This document shows, piece by piece, positions 26,901 to 39,653 of a DNA stretch of 64,000 bases (its first letter is position 1; each line of letters begins with the position of its first letter). The notes under the pieces were generated by a model. That model was given only the letters and a program-made list of their open reading frames with translations. It had not been told where the DNA came from and searched no databases. The stretch is from Marisa cornuarietis (taxonomy: Eukaryota; Mollusca; Gastropoda; Architaenioglossa; Ampullariidae): contig SMMW01000025.1 in the NCBI GenBank assembly GCA_004794655.1, positions 5,553,001 to 5,617,000 on the forward strand, read 5' to 3'. Both the position numbers and the translations under genes were made by a program.

Positions 26901-29900
26901 AAATTTTTTAAATATTAGAACTGTCAACATATCTGCAGTAAACAAAACAAATGATTCCCCAAAACCGATAAAGCGGAAAACAGTTCATGGCATACACACT
27001 AAATGCCTTTAGCACCAGCCGGTATGTCGATATGCTCTGCACAAGCAAGTCCATCTGCAGGTTGCCTCTCAACTGCCTAACGCAAGAGAAATAACTCTGG
27101 CTAAAAAGAACTGAGCTATGTCATGCGACTACAAACAGTTTTGCAGAAAGTGCCATAAGCATTTATCTTCAAACTGGTTGCATGATGAATGTGTTGTTTT
27201 GTACACCTGAAGAGTAGCATGATGATGTCTGGCAGATATTTGTATGAAAAAATAACATACAAGTGTTGAATGAATAAATGTTGATAACAGTAATTGATTT
27301 AATAGAGATAATCTTCAGAAGAACAGAAATTGAAAAATAGAAATCAGCTGAACTCCTTTGAGGAGGATCAGACTGCTCTTTATCACTGAGCATACAGATT
27401 CAGCCTTAATTGTTTAGGCTGACACTGCTAACATCTATATCCCTTACATTCTGTGCTGTGCTATAATTTGCAAGTGAACAGTGCCATATTTCTAAGCCAT
27501 TTATTAAGTACCAAATCATTATACTTCAGATACAGATGAGGGTAGAATAAGTTTCTCCATGCATCTGCAAAGTATAATGGTCAGGGCAACTGGATGAAAT
27601 TCAAAGCATGTCCATTGGTCATTTATGGACACAGGTATAATAATGTAGATGACTACCAAACATGTGGTGTCTAATAAGAGCTGAAAAAACTGTGACAACA
27701 TGACTGGGTTGAGATGAATGCTCTTTCAATATCCTGCTGTTGAAACCAACCAGCCCAGAAGCCTTTTGTGTGTTCATGTGGTCACAGCATGACCAAATAT
27801 TGTTACATTATCCAACATGGTAACAGGGGGACTACACATCAAAATCTGGATGATTACAATCATGAACCATAAAAAAAACAAATGTAAAGAATATTCTGAT
27901 ACACTGGCAAAGGTGATACGATCAGCACGCTGGATCTTCTGCTGCTGTTTTTCCATACCCTTCATTAAACACTCTTCTATGCATACCTCACGTTCCACCA
28001 CAAGCTTTGCCTGTACCTTATTTTTATAATGTTCCTAAACCATCCTTCCTATTCTTCTGAATTTTCTTCATTACCCCTAAGACATCCCCTTTCATGAATG
28101 CAGGTTTCTTCTAATTCAGACTTTGTTTTGGTGACTAATGGCTTATAAGAGGAGCAAAAGCGCTTGTTTTGGTGTCATACCACTGTACTTACATGCATAT
28201 GTAAGACAAATTTATCATTCTTTGCTGTTGTTTCAAAATAACCTTTCAATGCTTGCTGATACTCCCCTGCAGGACTGTGTGAATTTGCTGAGGTTTATAT
28301 TTCACCTGTGGTTGAAATGATGGACATTTCAACTCCCAAAGCACCTTCAAGATGGTATGCCATGGGTGTCATTTTTAGAAGATGTGGACTTTTGGTAAGC
28401 AAATGGTTGGGCCAGAAGTGCAGCAATAAAGTGCTTGTGACAAAGACTGAAGTACTGTGAACTGTGGGTTAAGCCCTTGCACCCACAAACTTCAGGATAT
28501 GACATGATGATGGGGACTTACTGTCACTCAGGATGTGACACGACAGGGATGGTCTAGCTGCTCATGGTTGCTGACTCAACAAAACACCACTGATCACCAA
28601 CAGGTCACAGCCATGAGCAACATCTATAAAACTTTTATTAAGAAAACCACTCTAATTATGGCCAGAAATACCATGCCATCCCACTTATACAAGATAAAAA
28701 CTTAAACACTTCAGTAACTGTGATTCAAAAGTGGTCTCTCTAGCCAGAAATCCCAAAACAAAACAAAAAAATTAAGAATGTCATGTTAAGATCCTTAAGA
28801 AATCTAATTCATTAATTATATATTAGGAACTACCATCATTTGAAATTACAATGTGAGTTCTCAATAAACCAAGCAATATTGAATTTTTTTTTAAGTTCAC
28901 AAATTTTATGAATAGCTTAGTGTTCAATGGCTCTTAGCTCTGTAGTACTCATATTCTAATTAAGCCAACAGTGATTACTTAAACAAAGCAAAAACTTTTA
29001 AGGTAACTGCAACACAGAGTTTGCATGCCGAACATTTTATATACTGATATGAGAATACACTAATATTAAAGATGTAGACATAAAAGATCAGCTAGTTGTT
29101 GGAACAAATCTTTTTTTCTCTCTCTCACATGCACACTATGTCTGAGAGCACATAATGAAGAGTGCACATTAAACGCATTCATCTGCTTTTTAATTTTTAA
29201 ATAACTTTTTAAAAATAAGTTTACCATTATTCTAAATTTAAAATTTGTAAACATAGACTACAACCTCTTTATTTTATTTATTAACACTTTTGTCTTACTG
29301 TTCTTGTGCATAAAATATCACATATGTACAGCAAGCAATAACTCCCTGAGAAAATATCACTACATAAGAAAACAGTGCAAGTGTGTTAACAAAAGTTTGC
29401 TTTCTACATGTATAATAGTGTGTGTGTCTATTGCACAATGTAGTTTGCTTGCACAGACCCAAGACACAAAAAGCACGCAAGACAAGAACCAATGGAAGCA
29501 AGCAACATCTTAATTCAATTATTTTCAAAATTTCCACCAAGTTCAAAGAAAAAAATATGAATCAATTTTAGACATGAGGCTGTTTTTTGTGGGGTGGGGG
29601 TAGTGTTTGCACATGAACTTTCTGTACAGGAAGCATATGTCTGCAAAAAACACTAAGCTAATACAGCTCTATATCTATATATGATAAAACTTTTGAACAA
29701 TAAAGCATATTCACATCACTGTCACAAAATTGATTCTGGCGTTCTAGTGTGATCATAAATCATAAGCACTCATCCTACAATCAATTTTGTCCACCTTCAG
29801 TTTACAGTCACCATATCCTGATGCATGCTCAAATATGAATTTCACAATCATATTAGACTTGCCTCAATAGATGTCTTGCTTTCAAACAGGACATATAAAG

Positions 29901-30625
29901 CATCAATAAGTGGCTTGTTTTCTTTCACCGTACATGCAAATGTGTAGATCTCTTCATCCATCAAGCTCTGCAAGCAAAATAATATTACAAATCCTTTCAT
30001 CTCTGACAAATACATAGGTAGACAGCATGACAAGTAATTAATATTAACAACATGTATCCTTTAAAAATAACTTTTTAAACTGGGGTTTCCATTTTTCTAC
30101 AAAATTTTGTATGAGGATCACTGTACTGTAACTACCAAGATTTTTTTCAATTACTCCAAAATAACTTTTCTGACAGCACATGCAGCAAAATATACATATT
30201 TATATTAACTCTTTGCATTATGACAGACAAACAAGGAAGCCAGTAAAGATATTCCTTCTGTAATAAGTTATTTTGTTCTCTTGCTCACTACCTTAGAGTA
30301 TACAGGGGGTCTATATGAGTTTCAACTGGAAGTATGTTGCATCATATGCTACATCAAACCAATTAGTGTGCATGCCTTCAAGGTATGGATGTTGCTGTTA
30401 TAGCCACTAGGCTGACTGCTTTCCTGAGACACAAGCATGGCAAAAAGCTACCTAAGTCTATGTGTGTTTGTGTGTGTATATATATATATATATAAGAGCA
30501 TCTCTATAAAATGACATCAGTATGTCATAGCAACAATGATGAAACAATAACATGATACAAAATTTTACCAAATTTACCTTGTATTCAGTCAGCCACTCTT
30601 TAATTACTCTTGGCAGCATTTTCAT
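20920..30625 (-). CDS. HYCC/FAM126: Hyccin (FAM126 family), 5' coding exons 1-3, gene continues off the left edge
   Basis: Three minus-strand exons join in phase. Exon 1 (30578-30625) starts at ATG 30625, after an in-frame upstream TAG, and encodes [16 protein letters not shown]. Exon 2 (29863-29967, 35 codons) begins [10 protein letters not shown]. Exon 3 (20920-21054, 45 codons) contains [13 protein letters not shown] and ends LNDKK before a gtgagt donor. These match the hyccin N-terminus, including the EEWLSEFK-like opening and the near-invariant [12 protein letters not shown] block. Hyccin stabilises the plasma-membrane phosphatidylinositol 4-kinase complex with PI4KA and TTC7. All introns are phase 0. 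The exon 2 donor reads GAG then gcaagt, a GC-AG intron. A non-coding stretch 30626-30663 preceded by an acceptor (ttccag) suggests at least one 5' UTR exon further upstream. The remaining two thirds of the protein was not found and must lie left of position 1. Family assignment is from recalled similarity; I am confident of it. Confidence 0.88.
25797..25985. repeat. Cluster of GACAA/TTGTC motifs with hairpin potential
   Basis: About nine copies of TTGTC or its complement occur in 190 bp. A 7-bp-arm palindrome CCGACAA-CTTGAA-TTGTCGG lies at 25800-25819. Another near-palindrome around 25890 has GACAAT and ATTGTC arms. It may be a degraded foldback element; I see no target duplication. Confidence 0.35.
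27880..28120 (-). pseudogene. Decayed coding fragment, unknown
   Basis: The minus strand contains protein-like blocks such as [20 protein letters not shown] and [20 protein letters not shown]. Upstream of these, [13 protein letters not shown] lies in a different frame, with stops between. The pattern fits a frameshifted retrocopy or transposon remnant within hyccin intron 2. I do not recognise the family. Confidence 0.3.
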
Positions 30626-31088
30626 GGGTAACTAAACTTTTCATAACAAGACGATTGCCAAATCTGGAAGGATCAAAATGAATAATTTAACAGAAAAGTA
30701 TAATTTCTACAAGAGAAATAAATGAAAAATGCCATACAATAAAAGTGAACATCTCCCAATGAAAATTACAAAAATGACACATTCTTCTTGTAAGGTAATA
30801 ATATATGCTCATAATATTTGAGTGTGTTTTTGAGAGAGAGATTTGCGAGTTTTCACCTATACACACACTGTCTTTACTTTCTTTAGAACATTATTAAATT
30901 TGACTTTATTCCGGTTTTCTGAACATGCATGCACACACACACACATGCACAACAAATGTTGAGTAACGAATAGAACTGTACCTATTTCATTTTGTTAAAG
31001 ACCCACCATAGTGCCATTATTTTCAGATGATTGATTATTGTCTTTAATTTCAGTTAGAATTATCCAACGTCCCATAACAATCTCATTT

Positions 31089-31192
31089 TGGGAGTGTGCA
31101 GTCCTTCATGTTCATTTGTTATTATAACAGTTTACCAGTCTGGGAGTGTGCAGTCCTTCATGTTCATTTGTTATTATAACAGTTTACCAGTC
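31089..31192. repeat. Exact 2 x 52-bp tandem duplication
   Basis: Bases 31089-31140 are repeated without a visible difference at 31141-31192. Identity at this length in non-coding, AT-rich DNA implies a very recent event, or an assembly artefact. Confidence 0.95.
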
Positions 31193-31606
31193 AAAGACAA
31201 CAACAGTTTGAATGATGTTGTATACATCTGCTCTAAAGTTATTGGGACAGTCTTGAGTAGTAAACTTTTTGTTAACAACTAAAGCTGCAATATTTTGTAT
31301 GGTTCAATGAAGAGGTTGAAACCCAAACATAACAAAGGCCTGCAGTTATACCTAGAGTGAAACCTACAATTCAAGGTCACCCTTCATTCAGTTAAAAACT
31401 GTCCCTAGGTTTGAAGGTGTCCTTCCCTCAGAGGTTCCCACATTTTCAAAGCCAGCAACAGCATATATGCTTTCAAAAATAAGATAGTTATGAGAGAATG
31501 TAAAAGCACTATCATAACAAATCAAATGTAAAAGATGCATCAGCATGTCTTTGCAAAAAGATAACAGTCACTACAATTTAAAAGATGTTGGTTCAAAGGA
31601 AACTTG

Positions 31607-33377
31607 CTATTTATCATTTTTACTTTTTTTTAAATATTTCTGGCAACTCTGGAAGAAGTCTTTGACTGGTCTGTAAACTGATGAGAGGTAAAAAAGGGTT
31701 TCAAAACCATTTAAGTCTTTCCACAATGTTCTTGCCACGTTAAAGGACACACGATTGCAGCTATCTTGGAGCTGAATCAGCACAAACAATGAAAAATGGT
31801 AAAATGTTAAGAAAAAAATCTTAAAAAACAAAACTCAAGGTGTCTGATCTATGCAAAACACAACGTGATAAAATTCAGTTGAGGCGCACAAACTGGCAGG
31901 TTCTTAAATCTTGCTGTATAGAACCAGTCCTATACTGTAACATTTTGATAGTTGCACAAAAACGTTATACAATTTTTTTAAATTTACATTACAGGAGTTA
32001 GTTTTCTTTCATAAAGGATCATACTTTCTACTTTGTTTCAATAATAGGAAGTCACTGCAAACAGGCACTGATTAAAAATTCTCATGTGTACCCAAACTAG
32101 CAAAAACATGCTTCCCCTGCTAGACCAACCACTTATATTAGACTGTTTGACTAATTAAAATTGGGTGACACTGCCATGAAACTAAAGCAAAATCTGATCG
32201 TGACAAAGGTAAAATATTTGTTCCTTAAAATATTCATTTCAGTGTTTAGCAAGTGTCCACTGATCAAATGTGGTTTTGCGTTGAAGGCTGATCCAAGTGG
32301 ACTAGAAGTGTCCAAACAAAGAGATGTCTACTTGTCAGAGGGTCCACACATGATGTTTCACTCTCCCACTGGTACACCTGACATGTCAGTCTTTTTTAAT
32401 TCATCATATACAGGGTGATAATTATAGATGTATCATAACAAGAAATGGAAGCTATTCCCTCATATATGGAGAAATACTCTCTCATACTGACCTCAGCCCG
32501 ATCACCTAGAAAACATTTTGAACATAGATAAACTTTCTTAACTTTTTAAAGCACTTAAAATCCCAAAAATAATACAACATTTAATTCTATTTTTATATTT
32601 TGTAATTTTTAGACCTTTTCAAATTTATTAAAGCTTGCTCTTCTGCTATCATCATGATTTTTTAAAATATTTTTTTAAAATGCAGAAAGTATTTTCTGGT
32701 AAAACCAATTGATAATGTTGAACAATGATGTTGTAATTAACAAAATAATAACAGAAATTGTTTTTACCTGATAATGCATTTCTGATAACGTTTTTGACTG
32801 TTAAGTCAACAACCTATATGGAGGTAAAGTGCACCAAGATATTTGCATTTTCTTGTTTACTTGTTATAAAATGACGCTTGCTGTAAGATTTGGATTATGC
32901 CCATGTCTCATTTTGAATTTGCAACTATGACGTATGAAAGTGTTTCACTAATCTGCTGATAATAATGACGCTAAAGATGGGCTATTCACTTCTGATCAAA
33001 ATTTGATTGCGTTGTTCATTTAAGAAGTCAATTAACAACTCTTTTACGCTTCAGGTGCATTTCCGTTTATAACAGTGGAAGCATTATATTCTCCTACAGA
33101 TCGTAGAAATGTGTGAAAAATATCTCATATTCTTGCTAAATTCAGCAATAAAAACTTGTCAACACAACACTAACATATATAGGTACTCTGATTAAAAACA
33201 GTATTTTCTAGGACAGAGAAAGTCCAAACAAGAATCAGATATTTATTACTAATGCTATTTATCATCTTTCTTTTCTATTTAACAAAACTTTTAATGGTAC
33301 AATTTTGAGCGATAGTGAGCCAAAATATGTATACCTTTTGGATAATATTTTCGACTGACGACGGGAGATATTATCAT
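31607..33377 (-). CDS. Candidate small gene, unidentified (tentative exons)
   Basis: Splice-bounded minus-strand pieces suggest a compact gene head to head with MRPL10. A first exon 33335-33377 starts at ATG 33377 and reads MIISPVVSRKYYPK before a strong gtatac donor. An internal exon 32768-32813 (acceptor tccatatag, donor gtaaaa) reads VVDLTVKNVIRNALS. A last exon 31607-31771 (acceptor gattcag) reads SCNRVSFNVARTLWKDL then PVKDFFQSCQKYLKK and ends in TAG. Phases do not link all three unless a microexon is inserted (possible at 33074-33093) and the last acceptor is shifted to the AG five codon positions downstream. The protein would be about 85-100 residues with a Lys-rich tail. I do not recognise it. 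The last exon is the best supported. Confidence 0.35.
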
Positions 33378-33618
33378 TCCGAAATCCTTGTTTATGTCTG
33401 CTTGGCAAACTCGTCGTAATCACCTGCTGCAGATTGCCGTAGAGTAGTCGAGATTACAGACTTCCGACTGTTTACGACTAATTGTTATTTTTTTACATTG
33501 TTAAAGTATAGCTATTTCTAAAAATATGTAAACATCTATGTCAATAACTACCTTCAAATTACAATTTGTTCAGTATTTTTATTATCTTACGGCAGTTTGA
33601 TCAGCGTTGCGTATCAAG
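33378..33618. promoter_or_regulatory. Putative bidirectional promoter between MRPL10 and the minus-strand gene
   Basis: Only about 240 bp separate the MRPL10 start codon (33619) from the divergent candidate ATG at 33377. The MRPL10 start lies in AAGATGGCTGCC, which matches the YY1-type motif that often overlaps the start of ribosomal and mitochondrial protein genes. No TATA box is evident next to either start. The role is inferred from layout. Confidence 0.4.
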
Positions 33619-36600
33619 ATGGCTGCCTTTACCAGAGGTGAGGGCGCAGAATTTAAGTCTGTGGGTGAGAGGGCAAACAGACAATTATGATTTTAAATGT
33701 TTAGCAGTAATATTTTAATGTTAAATTCCTGTTTCGCCATCCCCTAAAATGCTCTTTAACTATGCTTTTTCCAGACAAATTAGTGAAAATAAATCAAGCA
33801 GAAAACAATTCCATATATACTTGACATAGGCTATAGCATATTCCAGTATAGATAGATCGAACTGTTCAAATTTCGTTTAAAATGGTCAGAGGCGAAAATT
33901 TTTGCAAATCCTAAAATCGACTCTCTCTTGTCAACTCTTTGCCTTTCTCTCCCCTCTCCCTTTCTAACAGGTGCATGTGTAGTAGGTATGTATTGGTGTC
34001 TGGTGATTGTCGAGAGTGTGGCTATCACGAAGACATTTTGTCGTGCAATGACATTTAGCAAATAACTTCTCTTTCTTAATATGAGATACATACCACAACC
34101 ATTTGAACTGTGCCAGACTTTAAAGTTACCTTGTATAACAAGATCGTCATGTATTATGAGTAAATTATAAGTCGCTTAGAAGAACTATCTGTTTTTACAT
34201 ATTTCGTTTGATTTGTTTATGTTTATCTCTTGATTTTTTTTCATAAACAAGCACATCAGCCTCATCCAAGCTGGATTGTCAATACATGTAGTATCTTTAT
34301 GCTTAGCTGTTGTTTAGAAATAATTTACAGTATGGTTATATTCATCAATTCCAACAAACACCCCATTATATTTAGTACAAGTAGACACATTTGATTTATT
34401 GCAGCAGTAATGAAATAGAGAACATTTTCTGACAAAAATAAATTTTATGCATCAAACCTGAATACAAAGAGATAGAAAGGGATGAGTGTGCTATTTACCT
34501 AATGATATGATTTATCAGGAACTGTTTACCTGCCCACTGGGATACAAGTGAGGTGCATGGGAAAAGTTAATATTCAACGACCACGACCACGACATGATGC
34601 TAGACGTTTATTTGAAGAAGTTACAAAACCGATTTTTCTTCACGAGAAAGTTCCTGATTATGAAGTTTGTGCTCAGAAGAGACAGGAAAAACTGCAAGCA
34701 TTGCAACAGGCAGGTGAACATGTAGTGTATGATCTGACTAAACAGCAGGAACAACTGTAATAACAACATCATAGTTTGAGTTTAACCTTTTAAAGAGAAA
34801 GCTTTTTACCAGCTAAGTAAGAGCAGTATTACTGCATAAATATTTTTTGGAGCCATGACAGACCTATACATAATAAATAAATAGAAATTCCGTGTCATGG
34901 GTGTGTAACATTTTCAGCATCCAGTTTAAGAATCTTGATATCAACATATTTTACAAGTCATAGTGTAAAATACCTTGTTAGAATCTTAGTTAATGGTTAG
35001 AATCTTAGTTAATGCCAACATGTTCTTCAATTTTGAATGTTGTAGCTGAAATAATATTTTTCTCTTTTAAAGGGCTATATCAAGAAGGTTTCAGTTTTCA
35101 TAATTTAAATCCTTTTAAATAATTTACAGGTTAGAGCAATCAAGGCTGTGATTACCATAATGAACATTCTAAAAGACTATTCGATGTGTATCATATCTCT
35201 CATATAGGACTCAGTCAGTTATAATGGATGATTGTGTATCTACATCAGTCTCTATTCATTCAGGAGTCCCCCAAAGTTCTCTACTTGAGTATCCTTTTTA
35301 TCATGTACACCAAGCCACTTCCTACTCTAATTCAATTTGACTCTATATCCGATCAATCCTTTGCTGACGACACTCAGCTGTATATCAGCTGCTCTCCTTC
35401 TCAGACACACACTGCTATCCAGAGCATCCAAGATTATATTTCTGATGTTAGACTATGGATGACCTACAACAAGTTAAAACTAAATGACGAAAAAACAGAA
35501 GCTTTTATTTTTTCAAAGAGGAGAGCCAAAGTTTACCCATCACTGCCTGTCTCTGTTTGGGTAGGCAATGCCCTATGTTCCTTTTGTTACTTTAACACAT
35601 AACTTAGGTTACATAATGTCTTCTGACATGTTTCTTGATAAGCATGTTTCTCACATCTATCTTTTTGTGCACTATGAGCTCCGTAAGATTAACTCCATTT
35701 GCCATACTCTATCCATCTCAACCACCAAAATTCTGATCTTCTCATTTGTTCAGTCGTAATTAGACTACTGCAACTCTCTTCTTGCTAGCTTTCCACAATA
35801 CCTCATTCACAAGCTTCAGAAAGTCCAGAATTCAGCTGCTCGTCTTGTTTGCGGACTCGCAAATCTGAACATGTCACACCATTTCTTCACTCTCTTCATT
35901 GGCTACCAATTAAAGCTAGAATAGACTACAAGCTCCCAACTCTATGCTGTAGATTCTTTGAAGGCGCCTCCCCCTACTACTTTACTGAAATCTTGTCTGT
36001 CCACACCCCAAAACCTTCGTTCTTCTTCAGACTCCCACATTCTATCCCTCCTTCCCACAAAGACAGTCACATACAGGCAACGGATGTTTTCCCTTTGTGC
36101 TACTAAGCAGTGAAACTCTCTTCCACATCAGATTTTCCGCTCAGACTCCAAGGCTACATTCAAACACTCTTTTGAAAACAAATCTGTTCACAAAGTACTA
36201 TCCCTGAATTACTATTCTTAACTCCCTTGTAATATTGTCTGTCATGTTAACCATCATGTAATGACTCTTTACACTGTTTACAGTCCCTACTTCCCTTCAT
36301 ACCTTCATCCACTGCTTTATGTTCTACTCTTGAACTTCATCTTTATGTTGTTCAATTTGCTTTTACGTACCTCACCGTCCACTGTCTGTTATCTTTCATT
36401 TATCATTACTGGTCTATGCAAAGAGTGTGATCTGTCTTGGTCGTGATGCTGCGCATTATAAGTACACATTATTATTATCTCCCTCTGTTATTATATGGTC
36501 ATTCTTGATCACTTGACTGTTTATTGCTTGTGCATGGGCCTTGTCCTTTTGATTTAATCTATTCATAGACTGAGAAGCTATGCACATTCAAAGAATATGG

Positions 36601-38660
36601 ATGATTTATATTTCCTTTTGTATGATTTATTTATTGATTTATTTAGTATGTTCCTAATTTGATTTTGTTTCAAACTTCAGGTGGATCCATATGAAAACTT
36701 TCGGCTTAAACAATGTAAAAAAATGTTGTTCAGTCATCGCATGGTGGCAGTTTGTCAAGCACTTCCTATGAATGCACCAACTGCGAGAGCAGTGAAGAAC
36801 AAAATTTTAAATAATGGGATGAAATTACAATTTTTCAACAACAGACTTATCAGGTATAAAAATGTTGATAATGGCATGATACATTGTTTTAAAGTAACCA
36901 GATGGAAATCTTAGGGATAAACAAATGTCAAACTGAGGATTATAAGTACTTTTTTTGCATTTTTGATCTTTATCATACAAACTTCTTCTGGTAATATGAA
37001 TTTATACTAAACCTTCCATTAAGACTGTAAGAGAGTCCTTTTCTGTTCCTGGCCATAAACTGAAGTACTATAAACAGCATGAAATATTTTGTGAAAGCTC
37101 AATTTATATGACTTTTCTGTTATAGGCAAGCAGTTGAAGGCACACCCCTTATAAATCTGAAGTTATTCATGGCTGGTAAGAACTATCTCGTGGTGAGCAC
37201 GGAGCCATGTGTTTCTACCTTGATAAAAACACTTCGCTCAGTTCCAGAATTAATCCTTTTAGGTGAGTGGTTCATCCTGAAGTTTAAGATCAAAGGCATA
37301 TTTCTCTCAGCATTTAAGTTACTCTCAGCATTTAAATTATTTATTTATTCAGTCACCATTTTTTTTAAATCATAGTCTGTAAACCTTGACCATCTTAATG
37401 ACTGAGGTGGCTTACTTCATATTAAATACTTAATAACCCTTAATATGTTCACGTTTGCAGAAGTTTTTCTGTGTGATAAATTGTGAATAACATAGGACAA
37501 TAACGTTTCCAATGAGAGACTCATTCTAATGGCATTTTGTGACTTCCTAAAGTCATAAAGTCCTTGTAGCAAAAAAATAAAACCACTGCTATCATGTTTA
37601 TGATGAAGCTGAGAATTAAAATTTTAACTACATTCATAGTTACAAATGTTATTGAAGGGTATGGTGCAATATTCTAAATGATTCTTTCCTGATGGTTGGG
37701 ATTATTTAAAGGAAAATTGGTAATTTTTTTTCAAAAGATAATTTATACCACATTGTCAGGTGCCAGAACACTTAAAAGTGTCGGAAGTTTGCACTTTTAG
37801 CAAGGTGTTGATGTTACTCTTCAAAAACGGAATCATAAACTGTTTAAAGAGCTTAAATTGTGGAACTGGTGAACTTGAGATGGAGTATGCATGGTTTCAT
37901 CTTAGCAATTCAGTAAATATCACAATTCTTCGCACATTTTGCTAGTTTCTTGAGGCTGAGTAGGGTGTATTCTTTGCATGCCTCTGCATTTTGATTTTCA
38001 AGTTAGCATTTTAAAGCACTCATTATTCCTGCCATAAACTAGCAATGTAACACAAGATTATAAGTTCATTATAGGAGTAGATTTTGAATTTTTTAAAACT
38101 AATTTCTGCATTACACAATGTTTTGTCAAACTTGATTTCTGATTTAGTGAGACCAGTTGTGTTTATACATATACTGGATGTGGAAAGTTTGTAGGCTAGA
38201 TGTTGAAGTGCTGTTTGTATGGTTCCATGCTGACCAGGAAGCTTCACTGAGCTTATACAAGAGAATTTATAGTAAAAAATCTTAACTTTACATTTTTTTC
38301 CTTTCTTTTACAGATAAAGATAAGAAGCTATTGAAAAATGATAGGCAGAAGTAGAAATGTGTATATTATCATCTTGCACATTTCTTCCCCATGTGATGAC
38401 CTTTTGTCAATGACACTTTATAAATTGGCATTGTCTTTCCTTTCACAGGTGGGCTAGTTGATAACTACCTTTTATCAAGAGAAGGTTTGAACAAATGCTT
38501 GAAGCTTCCAGATCTTGATACAATGAGAGGAGAACTGGTAACCGTACTTGGTTCTTCAGCATCACTTACACACACATTATTAGGAAACCAGCAACTACTG
38601 TTGTCTTTAAATTTACAACAGTATGTAAAACAGAGCCAAGAAGATGGCGATATATGCTGA
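33619..38660 (+). CDS. MRPL10: Mitochondrial ribosomal protein L10 (large subunit, uL10m)
   Basis: Five exons: 33619-33637 (MAAFTR), 34519 to about 34756, 36681-36853, 37126-37262 and 38449-38660 (stop TGA). Conserved blocks in order are HRMVAVCQALP (the uL10 fold; vertebrate NRMIAVCQ), LFMAGKNYLVVSTEP (vertebrate LFVGHNMLLVSEEP), KTLRSVPELILLGG, LLSREG, MRGELVTVLGS and QQYVKQSQ near the C-terminus. The protein forms the base of the mitoribosomal stalk that binds bL12m. Exons 1-2, 3-4 and 4-5 are phase-consistent. The exon 2-3 junction is not: the only strong donor (gtaata, 34757) leaves two bases, while exon 3 reads in frame from its first base. That implies a one-base assembly error, a missed microexon, or use of a weaker donor near 34722-34725. 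Intron 2 hosts a LINE fragment. Identity is secure; the exon 2 end is not. Confidence 0.9.
35200..36480 (+). mobile_element. L2/CR1-like non-LTR retrotransposon, 5'-truncated 3' part with reverse transcriptase remnants
   Basis: Reverse transcriptase motifs run on the plus strand. A SGVPQ-SSVL block is followed by LFIMYTKPLP, the catalytic SFADDTQLYISC block, then WMTYNKLKLNDEKTE. Later, after frameshifts, come CNSLLA, HSLHWLPIKARIDYKL and a C-terminal tail. The 3' end reads TGCGCATTATAAGTACACATTATTATTAT, the GCGC-TATAAAT plus (ATT)n tail typical of L2-type elements. Stops and frameshifts show it is dead. It sits in MRPL10 intron 2 in the same orientation as the gene. The missing 5' half is normal for LINE insertion. 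Confidence 0.85.
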
Positions 38661-39653
38661 CATCATTCTGTGTAGGTAGCTATGGTGGTCAAGGAACTTA
38701 GTGGACAGATATGGCTGCAACAAGATGATTTTCAAGTTGATGTTTCAGTTCTTTTCTTCAGGTGTGTTATGTGAGTGTATAATATTTTATATGTATGTAT
38801 ACAAATGTTCTTCTGTAAATTTTAATGTGACTGTTCGATATACATGGGAAAGTTACTGCCAGCACTGAATCCGCATTCTTGTTGCAAGGGAAGCAACTCA
38901 GGCACATTGGATGTTAACAGTTTTTAACAATGCATTTCCATGGTTACATCAAAATGCAGGGACAACATCAACAGACAGATGAAAAAAAATTCTTTTGTCA
39001 GTAAAAGCTGTATAATCACTGGCTGTTAATGTGGTTTGACTTTTGATGTCATCATGAAGCTACTATTGAACTATTGTTATTTGTGTCCTTCTATCATTGC
39101 TTTGTGCCTAAAATTAAATACAGCTTGGTATCATTTCACGCATTTTTAAGTAAAAATTTCAATGCCTTGAAAGGAGACAGTTTGGTGAAAAACAAGAGTG
39201 TGTGGGGGAAATGATAAACAGACAAGTACACTGTGCAAGGGAAAGACAACCTTTTAGTAGCCGATGTACCCAGTTTTTATCTATGCTTGTTCCCACAGCT
39301 GTTCTTGGTCAACAGGTTTTATGAATTTTCACAGAAAAGAATATCTTTACAAATAGCTTGTGAACAAGCAGTTGTACAATAATAAGATTTCTAAGATAAG
39401 ATTTTATATCTTCCATGTGATCATACACGAGGAACATGCTGAGATGAGACCACCAGAAATCACATACATGCTCAACTACCCACCCACCCTACTACTACAA
39501 AACACACACACACACACACACAAATAACAGCAACAGACCCTACATCCACACAGACAAATAAGTTGTAATACGCGCAGCACAGTAAACCAGTTTTGTTGTA
39601 GTTCAAATTGATTTTTTAGGGCTTAAACTCCCATTTAATAAAAGCTTTTTCTT

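Larger units (their letters stand above)
21055..29862 (-). other. Hyccin intron 2 (8.8 kb, GC-AG type)
   Basis: Bounded by the GC donor of exon 2 (GAG then gcaagt on the minus strand) and the acceptor tactctttcag of exon 3. Contents are AT-rich unique sequence, (TA)n at 22698-22711 and 26867-26886, a (TC)n run at 24759-24778, a cluster of GACAA/TTGTC motifs with hairpin potential at 25797-25985, and a decayed coding fragment at 27880-28120. No hyccin exon is missing, because the protein reads through exon 2 to exon 3 without a gap. Confidence 0.7.
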
